A stretch of 7,361 nt of DNA from positions 1 through 7,361 of the forward strand of contig JANYGM010000238.1 of the NCBI GenBank assembly GCA_025362415.1, in the 5' to 3' direction. The notes beneath the pieces are model-generated. The model saw nothing but the letters and a program-made list of their open reading frames with translations, was not told where the DNA came from and searched no databases. Every line of letters starts with the position of its first letter. Position 1 is the stretch's first letter. Position numbers and translations under genes: made by a program. This stretch comes from a bacterium (GTDB lineage: Bacteria; Bacteroidota; Bacteroidia; Cytophagales; Thermonemataceae). This document shows positions 1 to 5,241 of this stretch, in pieces.

Positions 1-18
1 TAGCTTTTAAATACCAGT

Positions 19-61
19 TTTTGGAGAAAATAAAACGTAAAAATCATTATTTTCTCCAAAA
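19..61. terminator. Hairpin with 15-bp arms, possible bidirectional terminator
   Basis: Positions 19-33 (TTTTGGAGAAAATAA) are perfectly complementary to 47-61, leaving a 13-nt loop. The outer arms are T-rich on one side and A-rich on the other, so either strand would give a stem followed by U residues, as in an intrinsic terminator. It may end a gene lying left of the window or act as a second stop for nbaC readthrough. The pairing is seen directly; the role is inferred. Confidence 0.4.
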
Positions 62-82
62 TGAAAAACCTAAAAGCGCATT

Positions 83-110
83 TGTCGTCAGGTGGAAACA
101 CCTGACGACA
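83..110. terminator. 12-bp stem with GAAA tetraloop, terminator or dispersed hairpin element
   Basis: Arms 83-94 (TGTCGTCAGGTG) and 99-110 pair perfectly around GAAA (95-98), a GNRA-type tetraloop on the plus strand. The stem is far more GC-rich than its surroundings. It lies about 120 bp downstream of the nbaC stop; read on the minus strand it is followed by a loosely T-rich stretch, so it could terminate nbaC. The core GTGGAAACAC also appears in the hairpin at 3505-3528 on the opposite strand, which suggests a repeated element. Role inferred. Confidence 0.45.
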
Positions 111-136
111 CAGGGAAAATAGAAATTAACATTACT

Positions 137-160
137 GGGGGGCTGGGGTGGTTAAATGGG
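137..160 (+). other. G-rich tract
   Basis: Four G runs (137-142, 145-148, 150-151, 158-160) sit on the plus strand in an otherwise AT-rich spacer downstream of nbaC. Only three runs have three or more G, so a standard three-tetrad quadruplex is not clearly possible; a two-tetrad form is. No gene covers it. What it does is unknown. Confidence 0.3.
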
Positions 161-232
161 CTTTTTATGTAACATTAATTTACGAACTAAAAATTGTCCA
201 CAGTATTGTTCCATATAAGTCTTAGTAGAGCC

Positions 233-751
233 TTATTTCTTTTGTGGTACTTGCAATACTTCACCGCAATTTTTACATTTATGCAGCTCATTATTTGCAT
301 TAAATTTGGCAAAAGTGGCAGGAAGTTGCTTATCAATATCTGTTAATTTAAAGTATTCTTCAAATAAAAGATGTTTACAGTTATCACAATACCACTGAAA
401 ACCATCTGTTTGGAAATCTTTTCTACGCTCTTCTACTACTAGCCCAATAGTGCCTGCGGGACGTTGTGGCGAGTGCGGAATTTTGGCATTGAGCAAATAA
501 ATGTCTCCTTCTTTGATTTCTACATCTCTAAATTCTCCATTTTCTATGATTTTGAGGATAATATCCCCTTTAATCTGATAAAAAAACTCTGCTCCCTCGT
601 TATAATGATAGTCTTTTCTGACGTTTGGACCACCCACCGCCATTACAATAAAATCTCCTTCTGGGAAAATTTCTTTGTTTCCCACAGGAGGTTTGAGTTG
701 GTCTTGGTTTTCAGCAACCCATTTGGCAAGATTAAGGACGTTAAATTTCAT
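233..751 (-). CDS. nbaC: 3-hydroxyanthranilate 3,4-dioxygenase
   Basis: A cytosolic cupin-fold non-haem Fe(II) enzyme that opens the ring of 3-hydroxyanthranilate with O2. The product, 2-amino-3-carboxymuconate semialdehyde, cyclises to quinolinate for NAD synthesis or enters tryptophan degradation. From ATG 751 it has 172 residues, normal for the bacterial family. The LKPPVGNK block (20-27) begins the conserved core. Iron ligands are expected at His49 and Glu55 (HYNEGAE) and His93 (IPHSP), with substrate-binding Arg45 and Arg97. Two C-x2-C pairs (Cys122/125 and Cys159/162) form the rubredoxin-like second iron site seen in bacterial members. All key residues are present. An upstream ATGATG pair (796 and 793) would add 15 or 14 residues before the conserved region and overlap the neighbouring ORF; homologues begin near FNLxxW, so 751 is preferred. 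No other kynurenine gene is in view. Confidence 0.93.
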   Translation of the reverse strand: MKFNVLNLAKWVAENQDQLKPPVGNKEIFPEGDFIVMAVGGPNVRKDYHYNEGAEFFYQIKGDIILKIIENGEFRDVEIKEGDIYLLNAKIPHSPQRPAGTIGLVVEERRKDFQTDGFQWYCDNCKHLLFEEYFKLTDIDKQLPATFAKFNANNELHKCKNCGEVLQVPQKK

Positions 752-764
752 TTGGAGGGTTTGT

Positions 765-1310
765 TTAGGTGGAAATAGCTGTAAACTGGACATCATAATT
801 TAGTTTTGAAGAAAATAAGACTAAATTGTATAATTTAATTAAGTTTGAATTGTAACAAACTCCACTTACTGCAGCACGTACTCTCGCAGGATGACTGTCT
901 TTAGTCATTTGCCATTTTGTAGTTTCAAGAATATATTCAGTTGTAGCATCAACTATTTTGATGTAACAATGTTCCATTACTTTTTCAACATAACTAAGAA
1001 ATTCATTAGCACTAAAAAAATCAGTAGTACCTATAAAATGTTCGCCACTTTCATCTATATCTTTGAAATGAAATTTTTTTGATTCATTCTCGGAAATAAA
1101 ATCAGTTACTTTTAAATCCTGTCTTAAGATATAAAGTGAATCCTCATAATCATGAAAAAAACCTTCTATATTATTGGCACAAGGAGATACTTCAAATTCA
1201 GCAACTATTTTTGAATTTAAATCACGTATTTTGATTACTAAGTAATGAATTGTAAATAACTTCCTACTAAACTTTCCAAAAGTTTCCAACTTTTGGAAAG
1301 TTACGCCCAA
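765..1310 (-). CDS. Hypothetical protein, start unclear, possibly a gene remnant
   Basis: I do not recognise a family. The frame is open from 1340 (a TAA lies at 1341-1343) to the TAA at 765, yet has no ATG until residue 112; the listed start is TTG. Residues about 3-14 are encoded by the 33-bp palindrome at 1270-1302, so the N-terminus looks repeat-derived. Residues about 27-135 have normal acidic/aromatic protein composition (for example GFFHDYEDSLYILRQDL and DFFSANEFLSYVEKV) and no membrane segment, so this core may be the true gene body. Residues 138-150 (DSHPARVRAAVSG) come from a GC-richer block at about 866-896 and look foreign. The end overlaps the upstream alternative start of nbaC. 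Either a real small gene with a non-ATG start or a decayed gene bounded by repeats; if not a gene, 752-1458 is non-coding. Confidence 0.4.
   Translation of the reverse strand: MGVTFQKLETFGKFSRKLFTIHYLVIKIRDLNSKIVAEFEVSPCANNIEGFFHDYEDSLYILRQDLKVTDFISENESKKFHFKDIDESGEHFIGTTDFFSANEFLSYVEKVMEHCYIKIVDATTEYILETTKWQMTKDSHPARVRAAVSGVCYNSNLIKLYNLVLFSSKLNYDVQFTAIST
866..896. repeat. GC-richer block, candidate dispersed element
   Basis: About half of these 31 bases are G or C by my count, in a stretch that is otherwise strongly AT-rich. On the minus strand it encodes SHPARVRAAVS at the end of the 765-1310 ORF. It lies about 70 bp upstream of the nbaC ATG pair. Repeat status cannot be shown from one copy; it is inferred from the composition break. 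Confidence 0.25.
1270..1302. repeat. 33-bp perfect palindrome (15-bp arms, 3-nt loop)
   Basis: Arms 1270-1284 and 1288-1302 pair completely around TCC. The arm core CTTTCCAAAAG closely resembles the arm core of the 47-bp palindrome at 3557-3603 (CTTTCCAAAG), so both probably belong to one repeat or terminator family in this genome. It sits inside the 5' end of the 765-1310 reading frame, which argues against that end being authentic coding sequence. Confidence 0.6.
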
Positions 1311-1402
1311 AAACGCTTGTTTATTTTGGAAATTAGTATCTTATTTCCAATACATTACTAAAGAGGTTTGAATTCCCATATTATTATATAAATACTGAAG
1401 CA

Positions 1403-1426
1403 GTTATTTGTGCTTTTACAAATAAC
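1403..1426. terminator. Hairpin downstream of the Tyr/Ser-rich lipoprotein gene
   Basis: GTTATTTGT (1403-1411) pairs with 1418-1426 around a 6-nt loop, about 33 bp beyond the minus-strand stop at 1459. The 9-bp stem is AT-rich and is not followed by a clean T run on the minus strand; on the plus strand a T run follows at 1436-1441. A weak terminator candidate. Confidence 0.3.
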
Positions 1427-1458
1427 CATTAAGAGTTTTTTGATATTTCTTTTTATAA

Positions 1459-1836
1459 TTAACTTCCGCCCCTACTAGAACTTCTGCTTGAGCCACCAAA
1501 CCCACCACGAGAAACTCCTCCACTACTTTTTGAGGAGAAAGTTCTGCTATGAGAAGAGGAATTAGCGTATCTATTGTTAGAAGAAGGATGAACATAACTA
1601 CTATGATAACCACCACGGTGATAATTACCATAAGAATAGTAGCCAAATGGACGAAAAACATAATAATAAGGATAAAACCCACCATAATGAGAATGATGTA
1701 CAGTTGTGTAGCGTGCCGCAGTATCAGAACGCAAATGTAGGCGGTCTTGCTCATTACTCACTTTTTTCTTTTCTTTATCACAAGCCGACAAAAGGCTTGT
1801 AAGAAGTAATAATTTTATTATTTTTGACTTTTTCAT
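1459..1836 (-). CDS. Tyr/His/Gly/Ser-rich lipoprotein of unknown function
   Basis: 125 residues. Residues 1-18 are a type II signal peptide: MKKSK, a Leu-rich core, then the lipobox L-S-A-C with Cys19 as the lipidated residue, so it should be anchored in a membrane after signal peptidase II cleavage. A short charged linker (DKEKKK) follows, then a stretch at about 41-80 dense in Tyr, His, Phe and Gly (HHSHYGGFYPYYYVF), then a Ser/Gly/Arg tail with RGGFGGSSRSSSRGG. No folded domain is recognised; the body looks low-complexity and flexible. The Arg-Gly-Gly-Phe-Gly tail style occurs in several bacterial lipoproteins of unknown role, so it gives no function. No Shine-Dalgarno is visible; a TATAAT-like stretch lies about 30 bp upstream of the ATG (1865-1870 on the plus strand). 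It appears to be a single-gene unit. Confidence 0.75.
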   Translation of the reverse strand: MKKSKIIKLLLLTSLLSACDKEKKKVSNEQDRLHLRSDTAARYTTVHHSHYGGFYPYYYVFRPFGYYSYGNYHRGGYHSSYVHPSSNNRYANSSSHSRTFSSKSSGGVSRGGFGGSSRSSSRGGS

Positions 1837-1969
1837 TGCTTCGTTTTTTCTTAGTTACCAACAAATTATACTAACTTTTTTATCTTAGTAAGTAGATTTT
1901 TCTAATTAGTTTATGTTATGATAATATCAAAATAATATATAATTAGCTGATTATAAATATTTTGTATTC

Positions 1970-2011
1970 ATTCACAATTCACAATTAAAAATTCACAATT
2001 ACTTATTACAC
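1970..2011. repeat. Heptamer repeat array (ATTCACA type)
   Basis: Six consecutive 7-bp units run without gaps: ATTCACA at 1970, 1977 and 1991, with the variants ATTAAAA (1984), ATTACTT (1998) and ATTACAC (2005). Every unit begins with ATT. The array is intergenic, downstream of the acidic lipoprotein gene. It resembles in form the short tandem heptanucleotide repeats known from cyanobacterial genomes. The array at 2434-2475 is the same unit in reverse orientation. Confidence 0.7.
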
Positions 2012-2030
2012 TCATTACTACTGCACAATC

Positions 2031-2055
2031 AACAATAAAATGCTATTTTATTGTT
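2031..2055 (-). terminator. AT-only stem hairpin across a stop codon
   Basis: AACAATAAAAT (2031-2041) pairs perfectly with 2045-2055 around a 3-nt loop. The TAG stop of the acidic lipoprotein gene (2043-2045) lies in the loop and first stem position, so the gene's last three codons form one arm. The stem has only two G-C pairs and is weak; it may slow or end transcription, or protect the transcript end. The pairing is certain, the role is not. Confidence 0.35.
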
Positions 2056-2408
2056 ACATAAAATTCATACTCTTTTTTTACTTCTCCTGTAAGTGGCTTT
2101 CCTAAACTGTCTGTGCCTTCTGCCTTTATTTTGCCAAGAGATGGAACAGTATCAAGTTCTATTTTTTCTTTAATTTTTGCGTTTTTTACCCAAAATGTTT
2201 TTTTTGTTTCAATAATATCACGAGTTTCGTCCAGTTTTCTACTATTAAAAACAACCTCCACAGAACCATCTTTTTCTACCGTTTTTACTCTGTCTTCACG
2301 TTCTTCGTCTTCTGAATTATCATCACAAGAAGATAAAAACAAAGGTGATAATACCACAGAAAGTATCAAAAATACAGTTTTGAAATATTTTTTTATAGAA
2401 TTTTCCAT
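2043..2408 (-). CDS. Small acidic lipoprotein, probably exported to the outer membrane
   Basis: 121 residues. A positively charged start (KKYFK), a hydrophobic core at about 11-24 and the lipobox L-S-S-C make Cys28 the lipidated residue. It is followed at once by DDNSEDEEREDR. An acidic run directly after the cysteine resembles the lipoprotein export signal that sends Bacteroidota lipoproteins to the cell surface; surface exposure is inferred. The mature part (about 90 residues) is rich in Lys, Glu and Thr with alternating hydrophobic residues (SVEVVFNSRKL, EYEFYVTIK), suggesting a small beta-rich domain, but I recognise no family. No Shine-Dalgarno is seen. A heptamer array (2434-2475) begins about 25 bp upstream of the start and would overlap any promoter or leader; an inverted version lies downstream. 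Apparently monocistronic. Confidence 0.75.
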   Translation of the reverse strand: MENSIKKYFKTVFLILSVVLSPLFLSSCDDNSEDEEREDRVKTVEKDGSVEVVFNSRKLDETRDIIETKKTFWVKNAKIKEKIELDTVPSLGKIKAEGTDSLGKPLTGEVKKEYEFYVTIK

Positions 2409-2433
2409 CAGAGAATATAAATAATTAGAAATT

Positions 2434-2475
2434 GTGAATTGTGAATTATGAGTTGTGAATTATGAGTTGTGAATT
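2434..2475. repeat. Heptamer repeat array (GTGAATT/ATGAGTT type)
   Basis: Six gapless 7-bp units: GTGAATT at 2434, 2441, 2455 and 2469, and ATGAGTT at 2448 and 2462. The alternation gives a 14-bp tandem repeat (2441-2454 and 2455-2468 are identical). GTGAATT is the reverse complement of AATTCAC, the 7-bp register of the 1970-2011 array, so the two arrays face each other across the acidic lipoprotein gene. The array sits in that gene's upstream region. Confidence 0.7.
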
Positions 2476-2529
2476 AATGCGAAATTTTGAAAAATACCAT
2501 AATTCATTGATTATCAATATTTTAAAACC

Positions 2530-2571
2530 ATTCGTAATTCGTAACTGACAATTCGTAATTGCCTATTGCAA
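2530..2571. repeat. Heptamer repeat array (ATTCGTA type)
   Basis: Six gapless 7-bp units: ATTCGTA at 2530, 2537 and 2551, with ACTGACA (2544), ATTGCCT (2558) and ATTGCAA (2565). It lies in the divergent spacer about 95 bp upstream of the TPR gene start. Same period and ATT-led layout as 1970-2011, but a different consensus at positions 5-6 (GT for AC). Intergenic. Confidence 0.65.
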
Positions 2572-2612
2572 ATATAGTTATTTAATTTACAACAACAAAT
2601 AAGTAAAAATTA

Positions 2613-2643
2613 TTTGAAATTATTAGTTATTTTGTTTATTTTG
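2613..2643 (+). promoter_or_regulatory. Candidate Bacteroidota-type promoter of the TPR gene
   Basis: TTTG at 2613-2616 is followed after 19 bp by TTATTTTG at 2636-2643. The Bacteroidota consensus is TTTG, about 19-21 bp, then TAnnTTTG, so one position differs. A start site near 2650 would leave a leader of about 17 nt before the ATG at 2667. The -7 element is an exact 9-bp tandem duplicate (TTATTTTGT at 2627-2635 and 2636-2644), but only the second copy has a TTTG at proper spacing. Confidence 0.45.
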
Positions 2644-2666
2644 TTGAAAACTTTAGAATTATTTTT

Positions 2667-3494
2667 ATGAAACGCTTTTTTATTACTTTTATTTTGGTAA
2701 ATCTGATGTATTTTGCGTATGCACAAACACCTCAAACCGCCCAAAATCATTTAGAAACAGGTAAAAAACTTCTTGAACAAAACAAAATAGAACTTGCCAT
2801 AGAAAGTTTTACGCAAGCTATTACTATTGACAAAGATTTTGCAGAAGCCTACCAAAAACGTGGACTTGCTTATTATGCCTTTACTAATTATCCAAAAGCA
2901 GAGGAAAACTATAATAAGGCTATTCTTTTGCAGCCAAAATATGCAGAGGCTTATTATTGCAGAGGAGTGCTGGATTTTATGCAGGGTAAAATAATTACTG
3001 CCAAACGTGATTTTGAGCAAACCCTTATCTGTAAGCCTACCTATGTGGAAGCTATGATGTCGCTTGCAGCCATTGCTTTGCGTGAGGTGGATAACAAAAC
3101 CGCCTTTAATTGGTATTGCAAGGCTATTGAAACAGAGCCAAATTATGCTTTTGCTTATTATGAGCGTGCTGCAATGTATTATAATGTTTTTGAGGAGGAT
3201 AAAAAAGCCTTTGTTGATGTTTCTAAGGCTATTTTGCTCAAAAATGATTATGCAGACGCTTATCATTTGAGAGGACTTTTGGAATATCAACTCAAAAAAT
3301 ACCATAAAGCATTACCAGATTTTGATAAAGCCATTGCCTTAAATCCTACTGATGCTAATTATTATTTGGAAAGAGCGCAAATTAACTTCAAACTGAAAAA
3401 CAAAGAAAAAGCCTGTGCAGACTTCAAAAAAGCTGTTTCTCTTGGTGTAGAAGATAAAATATTAGAGAAAAAATATTGTGGTAGTAACCCCTAA
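2667..3494 (+). CDS. Exported tetratricopeptide (TPR) repeat protein
   Basis: 275 residues. Residues 1-19 form a type I signal peptide (MKRFF, hydrophobic core, cleavage after AYA before QTP), so it should be periplasmic or secreted. The rest is almost wholly TPR: seven 34-residue helix-turn-helix units at about 24-57, 58-91, 92-125, 126-159, 160-194 (one extra residue), 195-228 and 229-262. The typical pattern is visible (YAEAYYCRG at unit starts; KA and a closing Pro, as in AILLQPK and AIALNPT). A short tail with KKYCGSNP follows. TPR solenoids bind peptides or other proteins and carry no catalysis, so the partner is unknown. The start is fixed by the signal peptide and a fitting promoter upstream; the leader lacks a Shine-Dalgarno. 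It is transcribed alone, away from the lipoprotein genes and towards nqrB. Confidence 0.92.
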   Translation: MKRFFITFILVNLMYFAYAQTPQTAQNHLETGKKLLEQNKIELAIESFTQAITIDKDFAEAYQKRGLAYYAFTNYPKAEENYNKAILLQPKYAEAYYCRGVLDFMQGKIITAKRDFEQTLICKPTYVEAMMSLAAIALREVDNKTAFNWYCKAIETEPNYAFAYYERAAMYYNVFEEDKKAFVDVSKAILLKNDYADAYHLRGLLEYQLKKYHKALPDFDKAIALNPTDANYYLERAQINFKLKNKEKACADFKKAVSLGVEDKILEKKYCGSNP

Positions 3495-3504
3495 GAGAAT
3501 TTTC

Positions 3505-3528
3505 GTGGTTTGTGTTTCCACAAACCAC
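3505..3528 (+). terminator. Hairpin just after the TPR gene
   Basis: GTGGTTTGTG (3505-3514) pairs perfectly with 3519-3528 around TTTC, 10 bp after the TPR stop codon, and a broken T-rich stretch (TTTATTTTTG) follows at 3535-3544. On the minus strand the loop reads GAAA within GTGGAAACAC, the same core as the hairpin at 83-110. A probable terminator of the TPR gene. Confidence 0.5.
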
Positions 3529-3556
3529 AAAGGCTTTATTTTTGTTATGTACTAAG

Positions 3557-3603
3557 AATATACAAAAAGCCTTTCCAAAGTTTGGAAAGGCTTTTTGTAT
3601 ATT
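3557..3603. terminator. 47-bp perfect palindrome, bidirectional terminator
   Basis: Arms 3557-3579 and 3581-3603 pair without a mismatch around a single G. The stem holds CCTTTCCAAAG with A5 before it and T5 after it, so both strands show a GC-containing stem followed by a T run. It lies between the convergent TPR and nqrB genes, where a shared terminator is expected. Its core matches the 1270-1302 palindrome. Confidence 0.7.
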
Positions 3604-3662
3604 ATTTACAGATAGGAAATACAAATAAAATAACTTATTTTTATAATTTCTTAATAGTCAAA

Positions 3663-3683
3663 GTTCGTATTTCGTACCTCGTA
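3663..3683. repeat. Short heptamer array (TTCGTA type)
   Basis: Three gapless 7-bp units (GTTCGTA, TTTCGTA, CCTCGTA) immediately follow the nqrB stop codon, separated from it by a T/A-only run. The CGTA end is shared with the 2530-2571 array. It is too short to be certain alone, but it fits the pattern of heptamers in this window's spacers. Confidence 0.5.
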
Positions 3684-3690
3684 CTTTTTT

Positions 3691-4929
3691 CTAAGCTGCT
3701 ACTTTTGCCGTTTGGGCTGGCATACGTTTTAGCCTTCTTTGCTTGTTAGCATTGATAACGAAATAATCAATAAGTGGCGCAAGTACATTCATAAGCAAAA
3801 TTGCAAGCATAATTCCCTCTGGATATGCTGGGTTAAATACTCTTATAAGTACTGTGAAAGCACCTATCAAAAGTCCATAAACCCATTTTCCTGATTCTGT
3901 TTGTGCTGCAGAAACAGGGTCTGTTGCCATAAAAACAATACCAAAAGCCAAACCACCCATTACTAAATGATAGTGTGCAGGAAGTGCCATAAAAGCATTT
4001 GCTGCTGTTGCATTGAGCAAAAGAGCCATTAAATAAGTGCCTGCAAAGCCACTTACAATGATTTTCCAACTTCCCATACCTGTAACTATCAAAATAGCTG
4101 CACCAATCAAACACATCAACGTAGAAGTTTCGCCAATAGAACCAGGAATATTACCCATAAACATATTTTCAAAGGAGAAAAGATTGCTTCCGCTCCATTT
4201 TCCTGCCTCTGTAAGTGCATCAACGCCTGTTGTATTAGTAAATAATGCTTTACTTTCTGATAAAGCCGTTGATTTGTCTGCTACAATAGAAAGTGCCGTT
4301 GCACCAGAATAACCATCAACCGTTTTCAAATCACCTGTATAAGTCCAAACTTTTGAGCCTGCAATATTCACAGGATAGGCAAAATAAAGAAATGCACGAG
4401 CCGTAAGAGCAATATTTAGGACGTTCATACCAGTTCCGCCAAAAACTTCTTTTGCAATAATTACTGCAAAAGCCGTAGCAAGTGCGACCTGCCACAAAGG
4501 AATATCAGGGGGCATTACTAATGGAATAAGCATTCCACTCACCAAAAAGCCTTCATTTACTGCGTGTCCTTTACGTGAAGCAACAAAAAATTCAATACCC
4601 AAGCCCACACCATAAGAAACAATAATAATGGGCATTATTTTTATTGTTCCTATCCAAAATTTAGCTAAAAAATCTAAATTTTGACCAGTTGCGAGTGCGT
4701 GCTGATGCCCAATATTCCACATACCAAACAGCAAACAAGGCACCATAGCAATAATGACAGTCATCATCATTCTTTTTAGGTCAATGGCATCTCTTACCTG
4801 AATACCTTTTGCGCCAGCCGTATGGTTTGGCACAAAAAGAAAGGTTTCAAATGCATCAAAAGCTGTATGAACCAATTTGTTTTTGATTTTTGGCTTTGTT
4901 GTATCTAAGAAATTTCGTAGAAATTGCAT
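3691..4929 (-). CDS. nqrB: Na+-translocating NADH:quinone reductase subunit B
   Basis: Integral inner-membrane subunit of the Nqr complex, which oxidises NADH, reduces quinone and pumps Na+ outwards. 412 residues, close to the usual length. Recognisable family blocks are RDAIDLKRMMMTVIIAMVP (46-64), KEVFGGTGMNVLNIALTARAF (160-180), DGYSGAT (205-211) and GNIPGSIGETS (259-269). Thr211 in the SGAT motif is the expected attachment point of the covalent FMN. Hydrophobic stretches at about 55-72, 97-115, 127-143, 147-163, 272-288, 290-308, 322-338, 348-364 and 372-392 fit the multi-helix topology. The gene is intact and looks functional. There is no Shine-Dalgarno; the 32-bp gap upstream is only A and T. 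It lies 32 bp after a 91-residue orphan and the methyltransferase gene, and is followed by terminators, so neither nqrA nor nqrC adjoins it. It may have its own promoter or share the upstream transcript. Confidence 0.97.
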   Translation of the reverse strand: MQFLRNFLDTTKPKIKNKLVHTAFDAFETFLFVPNHTAGAKGIQVRDAIDLKRMMMTVIIAMVPCLLFGMWNIGHQHALATGQNLDFLAKFWIGTIKIMPIIIVSYGVGLGIEFFVASRKGHAVNEGFLVSGMLIPLVMPPDIPLWQVALATAFAVIIAKEVFGGTGMNVLNIALTARAFLYFAYPVNIAGSKVWTYTGDLKTVDGYSGATALSIVADKSTALSESKALFTNTTGVDALTEAGKWSGSNLFSFENMFMGNIPGSIGETSTLMCLIGAAILIVTGMGSWKIIVSGFAGTYLMALLLNATAANAFMALPAHYHLVMGGLAFGIVFMATDPVSAAQTESGKWVYGLLIGAFTVLIRVFNPAYPEGIMLAILLMNVLAPLIDYFVINANKQRRLKRMPAQTAKVAA

Positions 4930-4961
4930 ATAATTATTATTTTAAATTTTATTTTTTATTT

Positions 4962-5237
4962 TTATTCTTCATCTTCATTATTTTCTTTTTCAATGATAAT
5001 ACTCCAATGAATTCTCTTTTTTTTACCTTCAATAATCTCCTCAACTGCTCCGCTAGTAAAACCTCTTAATACATCATTTGCTATTAAAAATCTACTACCA
5101 TCTTGTAAATGCCAGCTACGATAAAAATCCCCAAAAGACAATCTCCAATTAGGTGTGTAACCAGTTGTTATTTCCTGTTTAATAAGTAATGAAATATGCA
5201 TTAATAATCTACTTGATGCAGTATTTATCTCAATCAT
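4962..5237 (-). CDS. Hypothetical 91-residue protein between the RM gene and nqrB
   Basis: I do not recognise this protein. It has 91 residues, no signal peptide and no membrane segment. The middle is rich in aromatic and basic residues (NWRLSFGDFYRSWHLQDGSRF, about 30-50), followed by a GFTSGAVEEIIEGKKKRIHW block and an acidic tail (ENNEDEE). This looks like a small compact cytosolic domain. The ATG is 4 bp after the methyltransferase stop, so the two genes are almost surely co-transcribed and possibly translationally coupled. The stop is 32 bp before nqrB. Position suggests an accessory of the restriction-modification enzyme, but no controller-type helix-turn-helix is evident and a chance neighbour is equally possible. 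Confidence 0.65.
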   Translation of the reverse strand: MIEINTASSRLLMHISLLIKQEITTGYTPNWRLSFGDFYRSWHLQDGSRFLIANDVLRGFTSGAVEEIIEGKKKRIHWSIIIEKENNEDEE

Positions 5238-5241
5238 AGCA

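Noticed and set aside
137..160. Strong G-quadruplex
   Set aside because: Only three runs of three or more G are present, with a long last loop, so a three-tetrad structure is not supported.
1416..1754. Minus-strand frame of 112 codons that looks like a hydrophobic membrane protein
   Set aside because: It overlaps the lipoprotein gene in another frame. The Ile/Val runs come from reading its Tyr/His/Gly codons out of frame, and the lipoprotein has a clear signal peptide and lipobox.
1970..2571. Possible CRISPR array
   Set aside because: The repeats are 7 bp, gapless, and have no unique spacers; no cas genes are present.
2751..3305. Minus-strand 184-codon frame opposite the TPR gene
   Set aside because: It is antisense to seven well-formed TPR units and has no coherent domain; a shadow of the real gene.
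3510..3749. Plus-strand 79-codon frame in the TPR-nqrB spacer
   Set aside because: It is made of the hairpin, the 47-bp palindrome and the 3' end of nqrB read backwards; no protein signal.
3833..4312. Additional frames within nqrB on both strands
   Set aside because: nqrB is intact with all family blocks, so these are overlapping shadows.
4962..5237. Toxin-antitoxin member or RM controller protein
   Set aside because: No helix-turn-helix or toxin motif is visible, and there is no partner gene; only position would support it.
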